Source: Bacillota bacterium (GTDB taxonomy: Bacteria > Bacillota > Clostridia > Oscillospirales > Ruminococcaceae). Taken from it: 64,000 nucleotides of DNA. The notes under the pieces were generated by a model. That model saw only the letters and a program-made list of their open reading frames with translations. It did not search any database and was not told the DNA's origin. The stretch is taken from contig JAEWXO010000035.1 of assembly GCA_023458875.1 (NCBI GenBank), positions 38,289 to 102,288 on the forward strand. The letters are read 5' to 3'. The position numbers and the translations under genes are program-made. Shown here piece after piece: positions 45,127 through 53,583 of the stretch (position 1 is the stretch's first letter; each line of letters begins with the position of its first letter).

Positions 45127-45720
45127 ATGGATATTGAACAAACAAATTTTGAAGGTCCGGATAATTACTCTGACGCTCAGAAAATAAATATTGTTGAAGA
45201 AATGAATGCCTTGAATGAGAGTATGCGTAATTCACCAAATGAAGTATATAAAGTTTCTTCTTTATGGGATAAGCATTCTGATTTCCAAAATAATAAAAAC
45301 AGCGAAATAATGATAAAAGAAATGATGAATCATATTATTAAAATAGATAATACCTTGTCTAAAATAAATATCGCCTTATCTGAAAATAAAACTGAATTGC
45401 CCGAAACAGATACAGTTTTAAATAATATTGATACAACATTAACCAGAATGGAAACGACATTATCTGATGTGGAAACGATTATACCTAAAATGGATGATTT
45501 CTTAATCAAAATGGATATTCTTATAAATAATATGGGTATGGTTTTAACTAAAATGGATTATTTTATGAATAATCGAAATATGCCTTATAACAACAGAAAT
45601 ATGTTCCATAACAGAAATATGTCATATAATAACACGAATATTCCTTTTAATAATATGAACATGTCTGTAAATAATAAGCAAACTTATTTACCTTATAATA
45701 ATGAAAACCGGCATGATTAA
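45127..45720 (+). CDS. coiled-coil protein with Asn/Met/Tyr-rich low-complexity tail
   Basis: A 197-residue protein. Residues about 65-145 show a repeated heptad-like pattern of INTTL/KMD units (KIDNTLSKINIAL, NIDTTLTRMETTL, KMDDFLIKMDILI), a likely coiled coil. The last 55 residues are almost only Asn, Met, Tyr, Phe and Arg in short repeats such as NNRNMPYNNRNMFHNRNM. This resembles prion-like or coat-assembly tails. The ATG at 45127 follows AGGTGAT; earlier in-frame codons overlap the previous gene and lack a site. No signal peptide or known domain. Confidence 0.6.
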   Translation: MDIEQTNFEGPDNYSDAQKINIVEEMNALNESMRNSPNEVYKVSSLWDKHSDFQNNKNSEIMIKEMMNHIIKIDNTLSKINIALSENKTELPETDTVLNNIDTTLTRMETTLSDVETIIPKMDDFLIKMDILINNMGMVLTKMDYFMNNRNMPYNNRNMFHNRNMSYNNTNIPFNNMNMSVNNKQTYLPYNNENRHD

Positions 45721-45775
45721 AAATAATAATCAGCATTACTATTATTGTTTTTGTATAAAATCATGATGATTAATC

Positions 45776-46438
45776 TTAACCCTTAAGCGAAAATTTGTTT
45801 TTATTAAATTCAATAATTCCACTGTCGCGCAATTTACAAAGTTCTGCTGACATGGCGCTCCGGTCAACGGAGAGAAAATCAGCAAGTTCCTGCCGGTTAT
45901 ATGGTATGCTGAATGTATTGCTTCCTGCTTTTTCTGCCTCTAAGGACAGATAGGCAAGAAGCTTTTCTTTTGTCGTCCTTTTTGAAATAAACTCCATTTT
46001 CTGACTGATCATAATGTTTTTATTTGCAATAATCCTGAGCATGTTGAAAATAATCTTGCTGTAAAACGGGCAGTTATGCTGACAGGTTCTAATAATTTTT
46101 CTGTAATCAATCAGCATAATTTCACAGTCCTCTGCAGCAAATACACTTACAGGAATAATTTTTATGTCCGCACAGGCAAATGATTCGCCGAAAAGCTGTC
46201 CCTTTTCAACGGATGAAACAATATTTTTATTGCCGTAAAAGTCCTCTTTGACTATCTGTACATGTCCGGAAAGGACTATTCCCATATATTCAAATTTATT
46301 ACCTGCAAGAAAAATTGCTTCTTTAGCTCTGTAATTTTCAGTTTTTACCGACAGGCATTTTAATAAACATTTTATTTTTTCTTCATCAAAATTGCGGAAT
46401 AAAGAGACGTTTTTGAGTACATCCAGATATTTTTCCAT
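45776..46438 (-). CDS. Crp/Fnr family transcriptional regulator
   Basis: A 220-residue regulator. The N-terminal cyclic-nucleotide-binding-like beta roll includes IFLAGNKFEYMGIVLSGHVQIVKED and GQLFGESFACADIKIIPVSVFA. The C-terminal winged helix reads IPYNRQELADFLSVDRSAMSAELCKLRDSGII. Divergent orientation to hcp suggests it controls the response to nitric oxide or hydroxylamine, as HcpR-type regulators do in other anaerobes. The ATG at 46438 is preferred because AAAGTGAG precedes it; the GTG at 46450 lies within that site. A run of Cys residues (CLLKCL, CQHNC) could carry a redox or Fe-S function, but this is not established. Confidence 0.88.
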   Translation of the reverse strand: MEKYLDVLKNVSLFRNFDEEKIKCLLKCLSVKTENYRAKEAIFLAGNKFEYMGIVLSGHVQIVKEDFYGNKNIVSSVEKGQLFGESFACADIKIIPVSVFAAEDCEIMLIDYRKIIRTCQHNCPFYSKIIFNMLRIIANKNIMISQKMEFISKRTTKEKLLAYLSLEAEKAGSNTFSIPYNRQELADFLSVDRSAMSAELCKLRDSGIIEFNKNKFSLKG

Positions 46439-46512
46439 AAAAATTCTCACTTTCGTTGTAAATGCAACAGACTTATTTTTATTATTATATTATAATTTTG
46501 TCATAAGGTCAA

Positions 46513-46559
46513 TATAAAAGCTAAAAAATACCTTCTTTGACAGAAGATCAGCTTTTATA
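46513..46559. promoter_or_regulatory. nested inverted repeat in the crp-hcp intergenic region
   Basis: TATAAAAGCT (46513-46522) pairs with AGCTTTTATA (46550-46559), and CTTCT/AGAAG (46532-46536, 46542-46546) forms an inner hairpin. It lies in the 360-base gene-free spacer between the regulator and hcp. It could be an operator for the regulator or an attenuating hairpin. Confidence 0.35.
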
Positions 46560-46797
46560 ATGATCTGTCTATATTAAGATTTTTCCGGTAAATGACCCGT
46601 ATTTTAATGAAGCAGATCTTCTTGTTACAGCTGACTGTACAAGCTTATACATATGGATATTTTCATAAAAAGTTTATACGGAACAGAGCCAGAAAATCAA
46701 TGAGGATACAGTTTAAAAAATTTTTTATTTATTTGTTTGTACTTTTCTGCATAAATGCATATGAAAAGGAACAAACAGCAGAAAGGATGGGATTAAA

Positions 46798-48426
46798 ATG
46801 GGTATGTTTTGTTATCAGTGTCAGGAAACAGCCGGAGGAAAGGGCTGTACAGTAAGAGGTGTATGCGGTAAAAATGAAGAGGTTGCAAAGCTTCAGGATC
46901 TTCTTATTTACACTCTTAAAGGCATTTCAGAGATTGTTGTAAAGGGAAGGCTTGATGTCAAAAACCTGGAGAATATAAATTATCAGGTTTTGAGCAGTCT
47001 TTTTATGACAATTACAAATGCAAACTTTAATGCAGATTATATTGCAGATTATATTAAGAAAATGCTTTCAATCAGAGATGAGCTTAAAAAATCGGTTAAT
47101 CTTGAAAATCCTCATGACTCTACCGTATTTACTGTTGATTCAAAGGAAGATATGCTTGAAAAAGCCAATTCAATCGGTGTTCTTTCAACTGAAAATGAGG
47201 ACATCCGCTCACTTCGCGGAATGATAACCTACGGCTTGAAGGGCATGGCAGCATACACTGAACACGCAGTAAATGCAGGAAAAGAGAATGTTCTTATATA
47301 TGCTTTTATTTACGAGGCGCTTTCGGCAACTCTTGACGATTCACTTGCAGCTGATGATCTTGTTGCACTGACACTTAAAACAGGAGAATACGGAGTAAAG
47401 GCCATGGCGCTTCTTGATGAAGCCAATACATCAAAATACGGAAATCCAGAAATAACCACGGTTAATATTGGAGTCAGAAATAATCCTGCTATTCTTATTT
47501 CAGGACATGACCTTACAGATCTTGAACAGCTTCTTGAACAGACTAAGGGGACAGGCGTTGACGTTTATACTCACAGCGAAATGCTTCCTGCTCATTATTA
47601 TCCTGCATTTAAAAAGTATGATAACTTTGCAGGAAACTACGGAAATGCATGGTGGAAGCAGGTTGAAGAATTTGAAACCTTTAATGGTCCTGTTCTGTTC
47701 ACAACAAACTGTATTGTTCCTCCGAAAAGCGAAGAGGTAAGAAGCAGAATATTTACAACAGGATCTGCCGGTTATCCGGGATGCATGCATATTGAAGCAG
47801 ATGAAAACGGCAAAAAAGACTTCTCCGATATTATTAAGATGGCAAAAACATTGCCGTCACCACAGGAAATTGAAACAGGCAGTATTGTCGGAGGATTTGC
47901 ACACAATCAGGTATTTGCTCTTGCAGACAAGGTCGTTGGTGCTGTAAAATCAGGTGCAGTAAAAAAATTCTTTGTTATGGCCGGCTGTGACGGACGTATG
48001 AAGTCAAGAAGCTATTACACTGAATTTGCCGGTAAGCTTCCGGAGGATACGATTATTCTTACTGCAGGCTGTGCAAAATACAGATATAATAAGCTCGGAC
48101 TGGGAGATATCGGTGGCATACCGAGAGTTCTTGATGCAGGGCAGTGCAATGATTCATATTCACTGGCGTTGATTGCACTTAAACTTAAGGAAGTATTCGG
48201 ACTTGAAGATGTAAACAAGCTTCCTGTTGTTTATAATATTGCGTGGTATGAGCAAAAAGCTGTTATAGTTTTACTTGCTCTGTTATATCTGGGCGTTAAA
48301 AATATTCATCTTGGCCCTACACTTCCTGGATTTTTATCACCAAACGTTGCTAAAGTTCTTGTAGAAAAGTTCGGAATTGCAGGAATCGGTGATGTTGATT
48401 CTGATATAGAAATGTTTATGAAATAA
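46798..48426 (+). CDS. hcp: hydroxylamine reductase / hybrid-cluster protein
   Basis: Cytoplasmic Fe-S enzyme, 542 residues, that reduces hydroxylamine and, in enteric bacteria, nitric oxide. The N-terminal cluster ligands are in MFCYQCQETAGGKGC and GVCGKNEE. Hybrid-cluster ligands are spread as NVLIYAFIYEAL, SGHDLTDLEQLLE, TTNCIVPP, GYPGC, AGCDGR, and ILTAGCAKYRYN. AAAGGATGG lies about nine bases before the ATG at 46798. The divergent Crp/Fnr regulator is the likely controller. The gene is followed by the promoter of the branched-chain amino-acid leader with no obvious terminator between. Confidence 0.96.
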   Translation: MGMFCYQCQETAGGKGCTVRGVCGKNEEVAKLQDLLIYTLKGISEIVVKGRLDVKNLENINYQVLSSLFMTITNANFNADYIADYIKKMLSIRDELKKSVNLENPHDSTVFTVDSKEDMLEKANSIGVLSTENEDIRSLRGMITYGLKGMAAYTEHAVNAGKENVLIYAFIYEALSATLDDSLAADDLVALTLKTGEYGVKAMALLDEANTSKYGNPEITTVNIGVRNNPAILISGHDLTDLEQLLEQTKGTGVDVYTHSEMLPAHYYPAFKKYDNFAGNYGNAWWKQVEEFETFNGPVLFTTNCIVPPKSEEVRSRIFTTGSAGYPGCMHIEADENGKKDFSDIIKMAKTLPSPQEIETGSIVGGFAHNQVFALADKVVGAVKSGAVKKFFVMAGCDGRMKSRSYYTEFAGKLPEDTIILTAGCAKYRYNKLGLGDIGGIPRVLDAGQCNDSYSLALIALKLKEVFGLEDVNKLPVVYNIAWYEQKAVIVLLALLYLGVKNIHLGPTLPGFLSPNVAKVLVEKFGIAGIGDVDSDIEMFMK

Positions 48427-48477
48427 TTTGGTAGAGGTTTTTAAAAAATTATTTTAAAAATATTTTTAAAAAAAGGG

Positions 48478-48506
48478 TTGACAAAAAATTTTATATGTGC
48501 TAGAAT
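48478..48506 (+). promoter_or_regulatory. sigma-A promoter of the ilv-leu operon
   Basis: Consensus TTGACA at 48478-48483, 17-base spacer, TAGAAT at 48501-48506, about 30 bases before the first T-box domain. Confidence 0.85.
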
Positions 48507-48534
48507 ATAAAAAATTAATAACAAATAATCGTTA

Positions 48535-48718
48535 AAAACTATGACGAGGAATGATCAAGGTAAATACATTTCAGAAAGCCGATGGTTGATGTAAATCGGT
48601 ATGTAACACTTTAAAGATCTCTCACCTCTGAGTTGGTGCCCTGAACCGTTTAACAGCCCAGTAAGGAATCCCGTGTATGCTACGTTAGTGCATAGAGGTT
48701 TATTGACTTCGAAAAGAA
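48535..48718 (+). promoter_or_regulatory. T-box decoding domain 1 (candidate Leu CTC specifier)
   Basis: Contains the stem I apical signature CAGAAAGCCGATGGTTGATG followed by AAATCGGTATG, and a stem II-like GTATGC/GCATA region. Aligned with domain 2 from the shared CTGAG, the specifier position is CTC at 48621-48623. It is followed by domain 2 without its own TGGN T-box bulge, antiterminator or terminator. Confidence 0.85.
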
Positions 48719-48996
48719 AAGGCTATGACGAAGACGGTCAAGGCTGAAGCATTTCAGAGAGCCGATGGTTGGTGCAAATCGGTATGATTCTTCCTTAATG
48801 ACTTATCCCTTCTGAGCCGGAAGCCCAAAATGGTTTTTCCAGAGTAGGCGTTTCCCGCGTATGCAGCGTCAGTGCATAGAAGTTGATAGACTTCGAAGAG
48901 TGGCGGATTTTTATTCGCAATTTGAGTGGTACCGCGAGTGTATATAAATTATTACACCCGTCTCAAAGTAACAAATGCTTTGAGACGGGTGTTTTG
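48719..48996 (+). promoter_or_regulatory. T-box riboswitch domain 2 with antiterminator (candidate Ile ATC specifier)
   Basis: A second copy of the decoding domain (CAGAGAGCCGATGGTTGGTG, then AAATCGGTATG), with ATC at 48805-48807 in the specifier position. It continues into the T-box sequence GAGTGGTACCGCG at 48924-48936, where TGGT matches tRNAs with discriminator A, as tRNA-Ile and tRNA-Leu have. Uncharged tRNA binding should favour the antiterminator and switch on ilvA and the genes behind it. Confidence 0.92.
48954..48996 (+). terminator. regulated terminator of the T-box leader
   Basis: Perfect 15-bp stem ACACCCGTCTCAAAG (48954-48968) with its complement (48978-48992), nine-base loop, then TTTTG. 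It lies just before ilvA and is the expression platform for the T-box. Confidence 0.92.
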
Positions 48997-49047
48997 CTTT
49001 TTATAACCCTTCATAAAGCAGAATCAAAAATGAAAGGCGGAATATTT

Positions 49048-50238
49048 ATGCTAACTCTTGACAAGGTTTTTAATGCACAGTCAGTATTGAAAAATATAAT
49101 CAGGGAAACCAAGCTTGTCCGTGCATACGGCATTGCACCTGAATGTGAATTGTTCCTTAAACCGGAAAACCTACAGATCACAGGCTCGTTTAAAATAAGA
49201 GGTTCTGCGTACAAAATTGCGATGCTGTCAGACGAAGAAAAATTAAACGGTGTTATAGCCTGTTCAGCAGGAAATCATGCACAGGGTGTTGCTCTTGCAG
49301 CTACAAAAAGCGGTATAAAATCACTTATCTGTTTGCCCGATACCGCACCGCTTTCAAAAATCGAGGCAACGAAGAGCTTTGGCGCTGAGGTATGTCTTGT
49401 AAAGGGCTGCTATGATGATGCATACAAAAAGGCTTTAGAACTAAGGGACAGCGAAGGTTATACATTTGTACACCCGTTTGACGATGAAAATGTGATTGCA
49501 GGGCAGGGGACAATAGCCCTTGAGGTCCTTAATGAATTGGAAAATATCGATGCTATTGTGGTTCCTATAGGTGGAGGCGGACTTATTTCCGGTATCGCAT
49601 TTACAGCAAAGCAGATAAAACCGTCTGTTAAAATCTACGGAGTTCAGGTTGTCGGAGCGCCAAGTATGTATGATTCGGTAAAATGCAACAGTATTGAATG
49701 TCTGAGGAATGTCCAGACCATAGCTGATGGTATCGCTGTAAAGCAGCCGGGGGAGAATACATTCAGATATGTAAGCGAATATGTTGATGATATTGCGCTT
49801 GTTACAGACGACGAGGTTGCCTCAGCAATTCTGGGACTGATTGAAAAACAGAAAATGATTGCCGAGGGTGCGGGTGCAGCAGCTGTTGCTGCGGTTATGT
49901 TTGATAAGTTTTCATTGAAAGGAAAGCGTGTTGTAAGTATCGTTTCAGGTGGAAATATCGATGTAACAAGTCTTTCTAGAGTAATCGAACGAGGACTCTT
50001 TAAATCAGGACGTTCGTCAAACCTTTTGATTGAGCTTATTGATAAACCTGGTCAGCTCAAGGATATTTCAAAAATTATCGCTGACAACGGTGCAAATGTA
50101 ACAGGTGTACATTACCAGAAAGGTAATACCGAGAGCGTAAACGGATGCTTCCTTAGAATCGAAATGGAAACAAGAGATTACGAGCATATTCAGACAATCA
50201 CGCAGTTATTGCGTGATGAAGGCTTTAAAATATTATAA
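49048..50238 (+). CDS. ilvA: threonine ammonia-lyase (threonine dehydratase)
   Basis: PLP enzyme converting threonine to 2-oxobutanoate, the first step to isoleucine, 396 residues. PLP Lys lies in QITGSFKIRGSAYKI; the phosphate loop is PIGGGGLISGIAF; the serine/threonine-binding SAGNHAQGVA is present. A C-terminal ACT domain (LLIELIDKPGQLKDISKII) suggests allosteric control by amino acids. The single ACT module is the catabolic-like short form. The ATG at 49048 has AAGGCGG seven bases upstream; the longer frame reaching to 48883 runs through the T-box terminator and is not a real start. First gene of the operon. Confidence 0.95.
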   Translation: MLTLDKVFNAQSVLKNIIRETKLVRAYGIAPECELFLKPENLQITGSFKIRGSAYKIAMLSDEEKLNGVIACSAGNHAQGVALAATKSGIKSLICLPDTAPLSKIEATKSFGAEVCLVKGCYDDAYKKALELRDSEGYTFVHPFDDENVIAGQGTIALEVLNELENIDAIVVPIGGGGLISGIAFTAKQIKPSVKIYGVQVVGAPSMYDSVKCNSIECLRNVQTIADGIAVKQPGENTFRYVSEYVDDIALVTDDEVASAILGLIEKQKMIAEGAGAAAVAAVMFDKFSLKGKRVVSIVSGGNIDVTSLSRVIERGLFKSGRSSNLLIELIDKPGQLKDISKIIADNGANVTGVHYQKGNTESVNGCFLRIEMETRDYEHIQTITQLLRDEGFKIL

Positions 50239-50257
50239 ATGAAGTGAGGAAACTGAT

Positions 50258-50641
50258 ATGAGTGAACTGATTAACACAGAAAATGCGCCGAAAGCGATAG
50301 GACCTTATTCACAGGCTGTCTGCTCCGAAAATCTGATTTTTACATCGGGTCAGATTTCACTTGATCCTGAAACAGGAAGTGTTACAGGTGAAAATATTGA
50401 TGAACAGACCCGCAGAGTATGTGAGAACCTTAAAGCAGTTCTTTCTGCCGCAGGCGGAAGCCTTGAAACTGTGGTAAAGACCTCATGTTTTTTAAGTGAC
50501 ATGAATAATTTTGCAAGATTTAACGAGATATACGGTGAATATTTTACCGGAAAGCCCGCACGTTCCTGTGTGGAGGTTTCAAGACTTCCTAAGGACGTTT
50601 TAGTTGAAATTGATGTTATAGCAGAAAGGAGCTGTATTTAA
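50258..50641 (+). CDS. ridA: RidA family enamine/imine deaminase
   Basis: A 127-residue YjgF/YER057c/UK114 family protein that hydrolyses the 2-aminocrotonate enamine released by IlvA. The signature ENAPKAIGPYSQAV at the N-terminus, ILFTSGQISL-like core, and the catalytic Arg in GKPARSCVEVSRLPKDVLVEIDVIA are present. AGTGAGGAA precedes the ATG. It is 19 bases behind ilvA, which makes functional sense: it protects PLP enzymes from the IlvA by-product. leuA begins one base after its stop region, so translation is likely coupled. Confidence 0.95.
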   Translation: MSELINTENAPKAIGPYSQAVCSENLIFTSGQISLDPETGSVTGENIDEQTRRVCENLKAVLSAAGGSLETVVKTSCFLSDMNNFARFNEIYGEYFTGKPARSCVEVSRLPKDVLVEIDVIAERSCI

Positions 50642-50642
50642 A

Positions 50643-52316
50643 ATGATGGATGCAAAGAAATACAAAATAGGTTATTACCCTGCACCAAAAGAATTTAATG
50701 AATGGGTCGGGTGTGACCACATAGAAAAACCGCCTGTGTGGTGCAGCGTGGATATGAGGGACGGAAACCAGAGTCTTATTATTCCTATGAGCCTCGAGGA
50801 AAAGCTGGAGTACTACAAAGTTTTACTTGATGTTGGTTTCAAGGAAATAGAAGTAGGTTTTCCGGCGGCAAGCGATACTGAATATGAATTTCTCCGTACA
50901 CTTATTGATAACAATATGATTCCTCCGGATGTTTCGGTTCAGGTTCTTACTCAGTGCCGTGAACACATTATACGTAAAACCTTTGAAGCCTGCAAGGGCG
51001 CTCCGAGTGCAATAATCCACTTCTATAATTCTGTAAGTGTTGCTCAGCGTGAACAGGTTTTCAAAAAATCAAGAGATGAAATCAAGCAGATAGCTGTTGA
51101 CGGAGCAAAGCTGGTCAAGAAATTAGCATCTGAATATGAGGGAAACTTCCGTTTTGAATATTCACCTGAAAGCTTCACAGGAACCGAGCCTGAATATGCA
51201 CTTGAGGTGTGTAATGCAGTTCTTGATGTTCTTGAACCTTCAGAAAGCAATAATGTTATCATAAATCTCCCTGCAACGGTTGAAATGAGCCTTCCGCACA
51301 TTTACGCAGGTCAGGTAGAATATATAAGCCGAAACCTCAAATACAGGGAGTTTGTAACGCTTTCACTCCACCCTCATAATGACAGAGGCACCGGTGTTGC
51401 AGATACAGAGCTTGCACTTTTAGCAGGTGCTGAACGTGTAGAGGGAACCCTGTTCGGAAACGGGGAGAGAACCGGAAATGTTGATATTATCACGCTTGCT
51501 ATGAATATGTATTCGCACGGTGTTGATCCCGGGCTTGACTTATCCGATATTCCTTATCTGGTTGAAAAATACGAAAAATGCACACGCATGAATGTATATG
51601 CACGTGCCCCATATGCAGGAGCACTTGTGTTTGCAGCCTTTTCAGGAAGCCATCAGGATGCTATTGCCAAGGGTATGAAATACAGATGCAAGAACCAGCT
51701 TTGCGAATGGTCTGTACCGTATATTCCTATTGATCCACAGGATATAGGACGTACATATGATGCAGATGTAATACGTGTTAATTCACAGTCAGGCAAGGGC
51801 GGAATCGGATATCTGCTCGAATATACATACGGCTATGTGCTGCCGGCTAAAATGCGTGAGCATTTAAGTTACATGTGCAAGAGTATATCTGACCGTGAAC
51901 ATAAGGAACTCAAGCCTGATGATGTTCTCAAAATATTTACAGAAAATTATCTCAACATTGACAGTGATATAACAGTAACTGATTTCGATTTTATGCGTGA
52001 AAATCAGACTGTAAAAATTAATATCACATTTATGCAGAACGGCGTTGAAACCGAAATGGAAGAAGAGGGCAACGGTTCGCTCAATGCTATTAATAATGCA
52101 TTAAAAGCATATACAGGTAACCAGTACCACCTGCAGGTATTTTCTCAGCACAGTCTGCAGGGGCAGGGTTCTCAGAGTGTAGCTGCTTCGTATATCGGAC
52201 TTGAAAATGAAAACGGTGAAATGTTCTGGGGTGCCGGCACTGATACGGATATTATTAAGGCAAGTACAAACGCACTTCTCAGCGCATATCACAACATGAC
52301 TAAAGGAGGAAGTTAA
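50643..52316 (+). CDS. leuA: 2-isopropylmalate synthase (type 2)
   Basis: First committed enzyme of leucine synthesis, condensing acetyl-CoA and 2-oxoisovalerate, 557 residues. The catalytic TIM barrel shows WCSVDMRDGNQSLIIPM (metal Asp), GFKEIEVGFPAAS, and SLHPHNDRGTGVAD (metal His pair) with ERVEGTLFGNGERTGN. The N-terminal PVWCSVDMRDG form and length mark the LeuA type 2 group found in actinobacteria and some Clostridia. The C-terminal regulatory domain (about residues 430-555) should bind leucine. Adjacent ATG codons give a start at 50643 or 50646, behind AAAGGAG in ridA. Confidence 0.96.
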   Translation: MMDAKKYKIGYYPAPKEFNEWVGCDHIEKPPVWCSVDMRDGNQSLIIPMSLEEKLEYYKVLLDVGFKEIEVGFPAASDTEYEFLRTLIDNNMIPPDVSVQVLTQCREHIIRKTFEACKGAPSAIIHFYNSVSVAQREQVFKKSRDEIKQIAVDGAKLVKKLASEYEGNFRFEYSPESFTGTEPEYALEVCNAVLDVLEPSESNNVIINLPATVEMSLPHIYAGQVEYISRNLKYREFVTLSLHPHNDRGTGVADTELALLAGAERVEGTLFGNGERTGNVDIITLAMNMYSHGVDPGLDLSDIPYLVEKYEKCTRMNVYARAPYAGALVFAAFSGSHQDAIAKGMKYRCKNQLCEWSVPYIPIDPQDIGRTYDADVIRVNSQSGKGGIGYLLEYTYGYVLPAKMREHLSYMCKSISDREHKELKPDDVLKIFTENYLNIDSDITVTDFDFMRENQTVKINITFMQNGVETEMEEEGNGSLNAINNALKAYTGNQYHLQVFSQHSLQGQGSQSVAASYIGLENENGEMFWGAGTDTDIIKASTNALLSAYHNMTKGGS

Positions 52317-52318
52317 TA

Positions 52319-53578
52319 ATGGGAATGACGATGTCTCAGAAAATTCTTGCTGCACACGCAGGGCTTGATGTTGTGAGTGCAGGACAGCTTATTAATGCCA
52401 GACTTGACATTGTTCTCGGAAATGATATTACAACACCTGTTGCTGTAAATGAGTTCAGAAAAGCCGGATTTGATAAAGTTTTTGACAAGGAACGCATTGC
52501 AATTGTTCTGGACCACTTTGTTCCTAACAAGGATATAAAGGCAGCCGAGCAGTCAAAAACATGCAGAGAATTTGCATGCGATCACTGTATAAGTCATTTC
52601 TATGATGTCGGCAAAATGGGAATAGAGCATGCTCTTCTTCCTGAACAGGGTGTTGTAACGGCAGGCGACTGTATAATCGGGGCTGACAGTCATACCTGCA
52701 CATATGGTGCTCTTGGTGCATTTTCAACAGGAGTAGGCAGCACTGATATGGCTGCTGGTATGGCGACAGGTATGGCATGGTTTAAAGTGCCGTCCGCTAT
52801 TCGCTTCAAACTGACAGGAAAGCTTCCTTATAACTGCAGCGGAAAGGATGTAATTCTTTCAATTATCGGTATGATAGGCGTTGACGGTGCATTATATAAA
52901 AGCATGGAATTTACAGGTGAGGGTGTGCATGGACTTTCAATTGACGACCGTCTCTGTATCTGTAACATGGCTATTGAAGCAGGTGCTAAAAACGGAATCT
53001 TCTCTGTTGATGAAAAAACAACAGAGTATATGAAAAACCGCTGTGAGAGAAAGCCTGTCATCTATGAGGCTGATGAGGATGCGGAATATGAAAAGACATA
53101 TGAAATAGATCTTTCAAAGATAAGACCGACTGTAAGCTGTCCTCACCTTCCTGAAAACACAAGAAATGCAGATGAACTTAACAACATAAAGATTGATCAG
53201 GTTGTTATCGGCAGCTGTACAAACGGACGAATGGAAGATATGGAGGCGACTTATAAAATCCTTAAAGGCAAAAAAATTGCTGATAATGTTCGCTGTATTA
53301 TAATTCCTGCAACTATGCAGATTTATCGTGAATGTGTAGAACGAGGATATGTGACAGCATTTATTGACTCAGGTGCGGTTGTATCCACACCGACATGCGG
53401 ACCGTGTCTTGGAGGATATATGGGTATTCTTGCAGCAGGCGAACGCTGTATCGCAACAACCAACCGTAATTTTGTAGGAAGAATGGGTCATGTAGACAGT
53501 GAGGTTTACCTTGCATCACCATTTACAGCGGCAGCCAGTGCAATTGCAGGCTATATCACGGAATACAGGGAGGCTTAG
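52319..53578 (+). CDS. leuC: 3-isopropylmalate dehydratase large subunit
   Basis: Aconitase-family Fe-S subunit that, with LeuD, isomerises isopropylmalate, 419 residues. Cluster ligands are in VVIGSCTNGRMEDME and STPTCGPCLGGYMG; DHFVPNKDIKAAEQSK and GADSHTCTYGALGAFSTGVGSTD form the substrate site. The length matches the short LeuC group common in Clostridia and archaea. It begins three bases after leuA with AAGGAGG upstream. leuD follows after five bases. Confidence 0.97.
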   Translation: MGMTMSQKILAAHAGLDVVSAGQLINARLDIVLGNDITTPVAVNEFRKAGFDKVFDKERIAIVLDHFVPNKDIKAAEQSKTCREFACDHCISHFYDVGKMGIEHALLPEQGVVTAGDCIIGADSHTCTYGALGAFSTGVGSTDMAAGMATGMAWFKVPSAIRFKLTGKLPYNCSGKDVILSIIGMIGVDGALYKSMEFTGEGVHGLSIDDRLCICNMAIEAGAKNGIFSVDEKTTEYMKNRCERKPVIYEADEDAEYEKTYEIDLSKIRPTVSCPHLPENTRNADELNNIKIDQVVIGSCTNGRMEDMEATYKILKGKKIADNVRCIIIPATMQIYRECVERGYVTAFIDSGAVVSTPTCGPCLGGYMGILAAGERCIATTNRNFVGRMGHVDSEVYLASPFTAAASAIAGYITEYREA

Positions 53579-53583
53579 TAAAG

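Noticed and set aside
46592..46855. 87-codon frame ahead of hcp
   Set aside because: Lacks a ribosome-binding site and overlaps the start of hcp in another frame.
48650..48660. GTTTAACAG match to the CRISPR repeat inside the T-box leader
   Set aside because: Nine bases in an unrelated RNA element; consistent with chance.
48883..49047. N-terminal extension of ilvA
   Set aside because: Would be translated from the T-box antiterminator and terminator; the conserved protein begins at 49048 with its own ribosome-binding site.
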